Assembly (NCBI GenBank): GCA_009469675.1
Contig: SSSZ01000084.1
Span: 1-64,000, forward strand
Source: Azonexaceae bacterium
GTDB lineage: Bacteria; Pseudomonadota; Gammaproteobacteria; Burkholderiales; Rhodocyclaceae
DNA: 64,000 nt
Direction: 5' to 3'
A program made the translations under genes and the position numbers. Each line of letters begins with the position of its first letter. Within the stretch, counting starts at the first letter, position 1. Positions 57,587 to 64,000 of the stretch are shown one piece after another. The notes under the pieces were generated by a model, which saw only the letters and a program-made list of their open reading frames with translations, did not search any database and was not told where the DNA came from.

Positions 57587-59020
57587 TCAGAAGAAACCGA
57601 AGCCGACCTGGAACAGCTTTTCCACCTTCTTTACGAGCTTCTTCGTCGTGCAGAAGACGATGACGTGGTCCTCGGGTTGAATGACCGTATCGTGATGGGC
57701 GATCTCGACCTCGCCATAGCGGGTGATCGACGTCCACTCGTCGGTACGGCCGATTACCTCGGCCTTGTCGAAATTGCGCACCAGGGCGCCGACCGTGACA
57801 CCCGGAGGCCAGTCGATCTGGTCGATGCGCCGGCCCACCACCTTGGACGTCTTGGCGTCGCCATGGGCCACCAATTCCAGAGCCTCGGCCGCCCCGCGGC
57901 GCAGTGCATGGACTTCGGCGACGTCGCCCTGGCGGACATGGGCCAGCAGCGTCCCGATCGATACCTGGGCCGGTGAAATACCGATATCGATCGGACCGCC
58001 TTCAATCATCTCAGCGTAGGCACGACGATTAATCAGGGCGACGACCCGCTTGCATCCCAAACGTTTGGACAGACTACCGGCCATGATGTTGTCTTCGTCG
58101 TCATTGGTTAGAGCGAGGAAGAGGTCCATCTCGGCGATGTTTTCCTGCTCGAGGAGTTCCTCGTCGGTGGCATCGCCGTGGAGTATGAGCGAATTGCCTA
58201 GTTGCCCGGCGATGAACTCGGCCCGCTCCCGGCGCCCTTCGATGAGTTTGATTTCATAGCGTTTTTCCAAGCGCTGGGCGACCCGCAATCCAACATTGCC
58301 GCCCCCGGCAATCATGATCCGTACGACGGGGGAAGTCATGCGCCGCAACTCCCGCAGAACCGGTCGGATATGCTCGGTGGCAGCCAGGATGAAAACCTCG
58401 TCGCCGGCCAGGATCACCGTCTCCCCCTCGGGAACTACGGGTTGGTTCTGGCGGAAAATTGCGGCGATGCGGGCATCGGTCCCAGCCGACAGGTGGTCGC
58501 GCATCTCGCTGATCGGTTTTCCCACCAGCAGTCCGCCATCGTAAGCCCGCACCGCGACCAGGCAGACCCGACCCCGGGCAAATTCAAGTACTTGCAATGC
58601 CTCGGGGAATTCGATGAGGCGGCTGATGTAGTCGGTAATGATCTGCTCGGGACAGATGGCGAAATCGACGGCAAAGTTTTCAGGCGCCAGCAGGGTTTCG
58701 TCTTCGAGGAAATCCCTGGCACGCAAACGGGCTATCCGCGTCGGGACGTTGAAAACGCTGTGGGCAAGCTTGCATGCCACCAGGTTGCTCTGATCGTTCT
58801 GGGTCACGGCGATGACCAGGTCGGCGTCGTTGGCACCCGCCTCGCGCAATACCGAGGGCTGGGCCGCGTTGCCGCAGACCGTGCGCAGGTCGAGCCGGTC
58901 CTGCAGAAACCGCAGGCGCTCCGGGTCGTTGTCGATGACCGTAATATCGTTTTCTTCCGAAACCAAACCTTCGGCGAGGCTGCTGCCGACCTGCCCGGCC
59001 CCCATGATAATGACTCGCAT
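57587..59020 (-). CDS. trkA: Trk potassium uptake regulatory protein TrkA
   Basis: A 477-aa cytoplasmic protein with two Rossmann/TrkA-C halves. Nucleotide loops are GAGQVGSSLAEGL at the start and GGGNVGLRVAQRL near residue 240. Each is followed by a TrkA_C regulatory domain, for example GESVILAGDEVFILA-like EGETVILAGDEVFIL. It binds NAD(H)/ATP and controls TrkH. Upstream lies the NtrX-like gene, 26 bases away. Confidence 0.95.
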   Translation of the reverse strand: MRVIIMGAGQVGSSLAEGLVSEENDITVIDNDPERLRFLQDRLDLRTVCGNAAQPSVLREAGANDADLVIAVTQNDQSNLVACKLAHSVFNVPTRIARLRARDFLEDETLLAPENFAVDFAICPEQIITDYISRLIEFPEALQVLEFARGRVCLVAVRAYDGGLLVGKPISEMRDHLSAGTDARIAAIFRQNQPVVPEGETVILAGDEVFILAATEHIRPVLRELRRMTSPVVRIMIAGGGNVGLRVAQRLEKRYEIKLIEGRRERAEFIAGQLGNSLILHGDATDEELLEQENIAEMDLFLALTNDDEDNIMAGSLSKRLGCKRVVALINRRAYAEMIEGGPIDIGISPAQVSIGTLLAHVRQGDVAEVHALRRGAAEALELVAHGDAKTSKVVGRRIDQIDWPPGVTVGALVRNFDKAEVIGRTDEWTSITRYGEVEIAHHDTVIQPEDHVIVFCTTKKLVKKVEKLFQVGFGFF

Positions 59021-59046
59021 CGGTCTCTCCCGCGCCGCTGCAGCGC

Positions 59047-60312
59047 TTATTCTTCGCTCTTCTTACCCAAGGCGACGCCCAGCTGCTTGAGCTTGCGGTA
59101 CAGGTGGGTGCGCTCGAGGCCGGACTTGTCGGCCAGCCGGGTCATGTTACCGCCTTCCTGGCGCAAGTGAAATTCGAAATAGAGCCGCTCGAAGGCATCG
59201 CGAGCTTCCCGCAGCGGCTGGTCGAGAAGGGGCATGAGGGAGACGTCTCCATTCTCGCCCGCTTCGTCCTTGGGGCGCAGCCGGGCCACGTCGTCGGCGA
59301 CGATCTCGTCGTCCAGGGCGGTGAGCGCCAGATTCTTGACCAGCAGGTATAGCTCCGACCAGCCGCCGTCGCCGCTGCCCTTCCAGGGTAGGGTGCGCAG
59401 GGCGTTGAGGGCGTTGCTGGCGAAGCGCCGGGCCGGAACTTCGCCGCGCTCGATGAAGTGGGTGAGGAGAAGGTTGGCGATCTCCGGCACATCGTCGGCG
59501 TGCCCCGCCAGGCTCGGCATGGCGACCCAGACTTCGCCCAGGCGGGCGAGGAGCTTGCCGTCCCAGCCGGCCTCGCCGAGGGCGCTCAGGGAGCGGCCGC
59601 TGGCGGCGACGAGCAGGAGGTTGAGCTTTTCCAGGCGATCGAGGGCGTAGGCGAGATTCATCTGCTGCAGCTTCCCCAGGCCCGCCAGGTCGGGGACGAA
59701 GAGCACCCCGCCGCCGGCCTTTTCGAGCATTTCCTGGGTCAGGGCGCTGGTCACCCCGGAAAGGTCGAGCCAGGGCGCCCGCGGCGTCTGCAGGGTGCGG
59801 GCGCAGATTTCGGCCATGCCGCCGGAAGCCCCCTTGAGCAGGATGACCGTCGCCTTGCCCGCGGCCTGTTCGAGGCGGCGCTTGAATTCCTTCATGAAAC
59901 CCGTGCGGGCGAAGGCCTCCAGGGTCAGGTGGGGGCGCTGGGCCGGCGCATGGTGCTTGAGGGCCTTCTGCACGGTGGCAAGCAGTTTCTGGAGAGCGAT
60001 CGGCTTTTCCAGGAAATCGAAGGCGCCGAAGCGGGTGGCCTCGACCGCCGTGTCGATGGTGCCGTGCCCCGACATCATCACCACGGGCATGCTGAGCTGC
60101 CCGCCGGCGTGCCATTCCTTGAGGAGCGAAATGCCGTCGGTGTCGGGCATCCAGATGTCGAGGAGAACCAGATCGGGCCGCAAGTCCTCGCGCACCCGGC
60201 GGGCCGCCGTGGCGTTCTCGGCGAGCCGGACATCGTAGCCCTCGTCGATCAGGATTTCCGAGAGCAGCTCCCGGATTCCGACCTCGTCGTCAACGACCAG
60301 TATGATTGCCAT
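59047..60312 (-). CDS. ntrX: NtrX-like response regulator with degenerate AAA+ domain
   Basis: A 421-aa regulator. The receiver (1-125) is complete with DDE at 8-10, phospho-acceptor D52 in LDIWMPDTDG and the lysine in EKPIAL. The middle region aligns to the AAA+ part of NtrC proteins but lacks a Walker A (KGASGGMAE instead) and the GAFTGA sigma-54 contact. The Fis-type HTH at the end is present (TRLADKSGLERTHLYRKLKQLGV). It would bind DNA but probably not activate sigma-54. It overlaps the ntrY kinase gene by 23 bases. Confidence 0.85.
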   Translation of the reverse strand: MAIILVVDDEVGIRELLSEILIDEGYDVRLAENATAARRVREDLRPDLVLLDIWMPDTDGISLLKEWHAGGQLSMPVVMMSGHGTIDTAVEATRFGAFDFLEKPIALQKLLATVQKALKHHAPAQRPHLTLEAFARTGFMKEFKRRLEQAAGKATVILLKGASGGMAEICARTLQTPRAPWLDLSGVTSALTQEMLEKAGGGVLFVPDLAGLGKLQQMNLAYALDRLEKLNLLLVAASGRSLSALGEAGWDGKLLARLGEVWVAMPSLAGHADDVPEIANLLLTHFIERGEVPARRFASNALNALRTLPWKGSGDGGWSELYLLVKNLALTALDDEIVADDVARLRPKDEAGENGDVSLMPLLDQPLREARDAFERLYFEFHLRQEGGNMTRLADKSGLERTHLYRKLKQLGVALGKKSEE

Positions 60313-62449
60313 GTTTGCCTTCCTCCTCCTTCACCAGGGGCAGCCGGATGTCGATCCGGGCGCCGCCCCCGGGGGCGTTGCTTATATCGATGCGCCCGTA
60401 GTGCTCATCGACGATTTTCTTGACGATGGGCAGGCCCAGTCCGGTGCCCCGGGCCTTGGTCGTCACGTAGGGTTCGAAAATGCGGGGCAAGAGCTCGGGA
60501 GGAAAACCCGGGCCGTTGTCGGCGATGAGTAGCTGTGCATCGCGCCCGGCGATGCCGGTGGCGATCTCGATGCGGCCGTCGTCCCGCCCCTCGAGCGCGT
60601 CCTGGGCGTTGCGCAGCAGGTTGTGGATGATCTGGCGCAACTGGGTGGCGTCCCCCAGAAGCGGCGGCAGCCTCTCCCCCAGGGTCGCCGCGATGGTCGC
60701 CCCGGAGGTTTCGTAGAGGCCCAGCACCTCGCCGATCAGGCCGTTGAGGTCGAGGGGCGCGACGTCGGGGGCCGGCAGCCGGGCGTAGTCGCGGAAATCG
60801 TCCACCATCCGCTTCATCGCCTGCACCTGGTTGATGATGGTCTGGGTGCCGCGCTGCAGCATGTCGGCGTCGCCGTTCCTGAGCTTGTCGGCAAGTTTGA
60901 ACTGGAGGCGCTCGGCGGAAAGCTGGATGGGAGTCAGGGGATTCTTGATCTCGTGGGCGAGGCGGCGCGCCACCTCGCCCCAGGCCGCGCTGCGCTGGGC
61001 GGCGACGAGGCGGGTGACGTCGTCGAAGACCACCACGTCGCCGCCGCCGCTCGCTTCGGGCAGGCGGGAGCCGCGCAGAAGCAGAACCTGGGGCATGCCG
61101 TTGGGGCGCTCGAGCTCCAATTGACCCTGCCACTCCCCTTCGTTGGCGGCGGCGAAATTTTCCCGGATGCACTCGCCCACCGCCACCTGCCGCGGCCAGT
61201 CGCCGACCGCGACGCCGACCAGGCCGTCGAAATCGTCGCCCAGGATGGTCAAGGCCCCTTCGTTGACGGTGCGCAGGATGAAACTGCGGTCAAATACCAG
61301 TACTCCGGCCGAAAGATTGGCCAGGATCGATTCCAGATAGCCCCGGGCGGATTCCAGTTCGGCCCGGTGGCGCTCGGTTTCCCGGCGGGCATCGTCGAGC
61401 TGGCGGGTCATGCGGGAAAAAGACTGGGTCAGCATCCCCAGTTCGTCCCGACTATAGACCGCCTGGCGCGGCGAGAAATCGCCCTGGGCGACGGCCTGGG
61501 TGCCTTCGGCGAGAATGGACAGCGGCGCCGATAGCCGGCGCGCCATGACAAAAGCCAGGGCGAAAGCGGAAAACAGGGCCAGCAGCACGGTGAGGGTGAG
61601 GGTCAGGGCGTAGATGCGGGTCAGGCCGCTGCGGGCCAGCTGCAATTCCTGGTAGTCCCGGTACACCGCCTGCACCGCTTCGGCGTTCTGGGCCAGGGCC
61701 GGCGGCACCGGGTGCATGAGCTGGAGCACCCGGGGGTCTTCGAACACCCCCCGCGCCGCCACCGGCACGAGTACCCTCAGGGTCATGCGCCCCCCCTCCA
61801 GATCCACCGAGGTGACGGCAAAACTGCTGCGGGCCTGCTTCAACTGGGCCTGGGTCGGCAGGGATCGCAGCATGCCCGACCCGAGTTCGGAATTGGCGCT
61901 CGCCAGGAGCTGCCCGCCCACGGAAAAAAGCGCCGCCGACTGGGCACCGCTGCGCTCCATGAGCCGCAGGAGAGCCGAGCGCCGCCCCGCTTCGGGCAGG
62001 TCGGAGAGTTCCAGAGCCATGCTCCGCCCCTTGTCGGAAAGATCCGCAAGGAGCGAATCGAGGGCGGTACGGCCAAGGTTGAGGCCCGATTCGAGGGCCT
62101 TTTCGACCCGTACGTCGAACCAGCTTTCGATCGAACGGGTGACGAATTGCACCGAAACGCCATAAACCAGCGCCCCCGGCAGCACCGCCACGGCGCCGAA
62201 CATGAGCATCAGCCGCAGTTTCAGCCGGGCGCCGAAGACCTGGGCCCGGTAGTCGCGCCACAGCGCCGTCAGTTGCCAGCCGACCAGGCCGACCATGGCC
62301 AGGGCGAGAACCACGTTGAGGAAGATGAGCAGCGGGTAGTGGCGGGTGAATATGGTGGCGTCCGCCGCCGTGGTGACGAGGAGCAGGAACCAGACGATGG
62401 CGCCGAAGGCACCGGCCAGGGCGCCGCCGACCGCGACGAAGCGCCTCAT
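60290..62449 (-). CDS. ntrY: NtrY-like sensor histidine kinase
   Basis: A 719-aa membrane kinase. Two to three N-terminal hydrophobic segments (about 8-110) and a periplasmic part to about 280, another segment near 285-305, then HAMP, PAS, HisKA (AHEIKNPLTPIQLSAERL with the phospho-histidine), N box NLLRNAQDAL, G boxes DNGPGFP and GTGLGLPIVKKI. It is the likely partner of the adjacent NtrX-like regulator. It starts at 62449 inside the stop of the DUF4390 gene. Confidence 0.92.
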   Translation of the reverse strand: MRRFVAVGGALAGAFGAIVWFLLLVTTAADATIFTRHYPLLIFLNVVLALAMVGLVGWQLTALWRDYRAQVFGARLKLRLMLMFGAVAVLPGALVYGVSVQFVTRSIESWFDVRVEKALESGLNLGRTALDSLLADLSDKGRSMALELSDLPEAGRRSALLRLMERSGAQSAALFSVGGQLLASANSELGSGMLRSLPTQAQLKQARSSFAVTSVDLEGGRMTLRVLVPVAARGVFEDPRVLQLMHPVPPALAQNAEAVQAVYRDYQELQLARSGLTRIYALTLTLTVLLALFSAFALAFVMARRLSAPLSILAEGTQAVAQGDFSPRQAVYSRDELGMLTQSFSRMTRQLDDARRETERHRAELESARGYLESILANLSAGVLVFDRSFILRTVNEGALTILGDDFDGLVGVAVGDWPRQVAVGECIRENFAAANEGEWQGQLELERPNGMPQVLLLRGSRLPEASGGGDVVVFDDVTRLVAAQRSAAWGEVARRLAHEIKNPLTPIQLSAERLQFKLADKLRNGDADMLQRGTQTIINQVQAMKRMVDDFRDYARLPAPDVAPLDLNGLIGEVLGLYETSGATIAATLGERLPPLLGDATQLRQIIHNLLRNAQDALEGRDDGRIEIATGIAGRDAQLLIADNGPGFPPELLPRIFEPYVTTKARGTGLGLPIVKKIVDEHYGRIDISNAPGGGARIDIRLPLVKEEEGKHGNHTGR

Positions 62450-63132
62450 TTGGCCTCCGCCGGCGGCACGAGGGGCGGCAGCATGAGGGACCAGACTTTC
62501 CAGTCGGAGGCCAGGTTCCAGTCCTTGTTGCCCAGGGCGGCGATCTGGAAGGGCTTGGGCAACTGGTTGATGTCGAGGCGCAGGCGCACCGCGCCCTGGT
62601 AGGTTTCGCCCGGCCGGGGCAGCGGTTTTTCGGGTTTGTCGGCGGCTTTTTCGGCCTTTTCCCCTTTTTCCGCCGGCGGCCGCTCGCCCTTGTCGGCGGC
62701 CGGCTTGTCGACCACCACCCAGTTGCGCAGGCGGGCCAGGATGCGCAGGGCCTCCGACAGGGTATCGACCGACTGGTGCAGGGCGCCGGTGGATAGACGG
62801 TACTGGCGGGTCAGGGCGTGGTAGGAGAGGCGATAGGTCTGGCTGCGGCTGACCAGTTTTTCGTCGAACCAGTACCAGCGCGGCCGGGTGAGTTCGAAAT
62901 CGACGACGAAATGGAGCACCACGCCCTTGGTCACCGCTTCTTCCAGGCGCTGGTTGAAATCGAAATTGAAATCGGCGGCGACGACGTAGCCGTCCTCGCT
63001 CGCCGTCAATTGCGGATTGACCACTTCAACCTCGGCCGCCGCCGCCGGTGCCGCCCACAGCAGCCAGCAGGCGGACAAGGCCGCCCGGGCGATTTCAAGC
63101 CAGCTTGTCGAGGCGGCAGTAGTAGAAGCCAT
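62446..63132 (-). CDS. DUF4390 domain-containing exported protein
   Basis: A 228-aa protein between rsmB and ntrY. A hydrophobic N-terminal segment (ALSACWLLWAAPAAAA) acts as signal. The DUF4390 part includes VEVVNPQLTASEDGYVVAADF and FVVDFELTRPRWYWFDE. A lysine/glutamate/proline-rich insertion (about residues 150-180, PAADKGERPPAEKGEKAEK) breaks the domain. The ATG at 63132 overlaps the rsmB end; its stop overlaps the ntrY start. No function is established. Confidence 0.83.
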   Translation of the reverse strand: MASTTAASTSWLEIARAALSACWLLWAAPAAAAEVEVVNPQLTASEDGYVVAADFNFDFNQRLEEAVTKGVVLHFVVDFELTRPRWYWFDEKLVSRSQTYRLSYHALTRQYRLSTGALHQSVDTLSEALRILARLRNWVVVDKPAADKGERPPAEKGEKAEKAADKPEKPLPRPGETYQGAVRLRLDINQLPKPFQIAALGNKDWNLASDWKVWSLMLPPLVPPAEAK

Positions 63133-64000
63133 CGTGATCGTCGGTGGGCAGCAATTGTTCTTCCCCGCCACGGCGGGCCGTCGGTTGTCGGGCCAGAAAA
63201 CGCTCGATCTGCAGCCGGTTTTCCTCCGGAAAGACCGAACACGTAGCATATAGCAGTTTACCGCCGGGCTTCACGACTCGCCACAGGGCCTCGAGGATGC
63301 GGGCCTGGCTGGCGGCAAAGCCGGCCACGTCGGCGTCCCGGCGCAACCATTTGGTATCGGGGTTGCGCCGCGCCACGCCACTCGCCGTGCACGGCACGTC
63401 GGCCAGCACGGCGTCGAAGGGCCGGCCGTCCCACCAGGAGTCGAGGCGGGTGCAGTCGGCCGCCCGGACCGTCGCCGCCAGGCCGAGGCGCTTGAGGTTT
63501 TCTTCGATGCGGCGGCAGCGGGCCGGCTTCAAATCGAGAGCCAGCAGGTCGAGATCGGCCCGCTCGAGCAGATGGGCCGTCTTGCCCCCCGGTGCCGCAC
63601 AGGCATCGAGGACACGGCTGCCCGGCCGGGGATCGAGGCAGACGGCGGCCCGCTGGGCGCCCGGATCCTGGACCGACACCCAGCCCTCGGCAAAGCCGGG
63701 CAGACGGTCCACCGGCAGCGGCCGGACCAGCGCCAGACCATCGTCGCCCACCGGCGCGGCGGCGCCGCCGCCGGCGGCGAGATGGCGGGCGTAGTCGTCG
63801 CGCTCGACGCGGCGGCGGTTGACCCGAAGCGCCATGGGCGGCGGCCGATTGCCCGCCGCCACAATACTTTCCCAGGTGTCGGGGTAGGCCTGGCGCAGGC
63901 GAAGCAGCCACCACTCCGGGTGGCGATGGGCGGCGACGGCGTCGCCATCGGCGGCAGCCAGGAGAGCGGCCTGTTGCCGCAGAAAATTGCGCAGGACGGC
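63095..64000 (-). CDS. rsmB: 16S rRNA (cytosine-967-C5)-methyltransferase, 3' part
   Basis: The frame runs to the window edge, so the start is missing (about 300 residues seen). It reads AVLRNFLRQQ and HPEWWLLRLRQAYPDTW, joining the N-terminal NusB-like part to the methyltransferase. The catalytic signatures are DACAAPGGKTAHL (SAM site), DVPCTASGV (motif IV) and the catalytic cysteine in YATCSVFPEEN. It methylates C967 of 16S rRNA and is first of the long minus-strand operon seen here. Confidence 0.95.
   Translation of the reverse strand, partial: AVLRNFLRQQAALLAAADGDAVAAHRHPEWWLLRLRQAYPDTWESIVAAGNRPPPMALRVNRRRVERDDYARHLAAGGGAAAPVGDDGLALVRPLPVDRLPGFAEGWVSVQDPGAQRAAVCLDPRPGSRVLDACAAPGGKTAHLLERADLDLLALDLKPARCRRIEENLKRLGLAATVRAADCTRLDSWWDGRPFDAVLADVPCTASGVARRNPDTKWLRRDADVAGFAASQARILEALWRVVKPGGKLLYATCSVFPEENRLQIERFLARQPTARRGGEEQLLPTDDHDGFYYCRLDKLA

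Overview
The window is about 64 kb of high-GC, tightly packed bacterial DNA with many overlapping start and stop codons. The gene set fits a betaproteobacterium, most likely of the Rhodocyclales type: TorF-like porin with glnK-amtB, ThrH, UbiX and UbiK, an RsmB-DUF4390-NtrY-NtrX-TrkA-TrkH string, an SAH riboswitch before metH, and several c-di-GMP genes. The organism assignment is inference from gene content and order.

Layout. 1-6.1 kb: leucine/isovalerate degradation (liuB partial, liuC, liuD, an acyl-CoA synthetase, HMG-CoA lyase). 6.1-8.4 kb: an unknown gene, two coupled DUF1289 genes and a metallo-beta-lactamase-fold hydrolase. 8.4-15.3 kb: a cNMP-GGDEF protein, an M20 amidohydrolase, rapZ, a NusG-II protein, a Gx-type membrane protein, ubiX, a LON-domain protein and a CHASE-GGDEF cyclase. 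15.3-24.0 kb: an integrated mobile element of about 8.6 kb. 24.0-29.9 kb: flavin reductase, mutY and three HD-GYP proteins. 29.9-34.4 kb: yheS, thrH, purU, cpdA-like. 34.4-37.4 kb: porin-glnK-amtB behind a recognisable sigma-54/NtrC control region. 37.5-47.2 kb: ubiK, comM, an MFS exporter, a BamE-like lipoprotein, riboswitch plus metH, a compact restriction-modification pair, murB. 47.2-52.6 kb: cytochrome c, cupin, CheZ-like protein, DUF1840, methyltransferase-like, ROK kinase, MOSC and MFS genes. 52.6-64 kb, minus strand: priA, hemE, trkH, trkA, ntrX-like, ntrY, DUF4390, rsmB (partial).

The most unusual region is the element at 15329-23981. It sits at the 3' end of a tRNA-Gly(CCC) gene and is bounded by an exact 20-bp direct repeat of the tRNA end. 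Short GGACAC-type repeats, probably integrase arm sites, lie inside both ends. It encodes a tyrosine recombinase next to the tRNA, a MobA/MobL relaxase with a divergent TraD-like accessory protein and a 56-bp palindrome between them, an 845-aa family B DNA polymerase with a proofreading domain and a C-terminal helix-turn-helix, and a low-GC cargo pair (a Sel1-repeat/trypsin-like lipoprotein and a Cys4 zinc-ribbon protein). No terminal-protein gene is visible. This resembles the pipolin idea (integrated elements carrying a self-sufficient PolB), but membership in that family needs a phylogeny.

Other notable items are a 108-bp inverted-repeat-ended sequence present twice at gene 3' ends, an HD-GYP paralogue that has lost its HD histidine, an NtrX-like regulator without the sigma-54 activator motifs, and a BglII-like nuclease paired with an MT-A70 methyltransferase.
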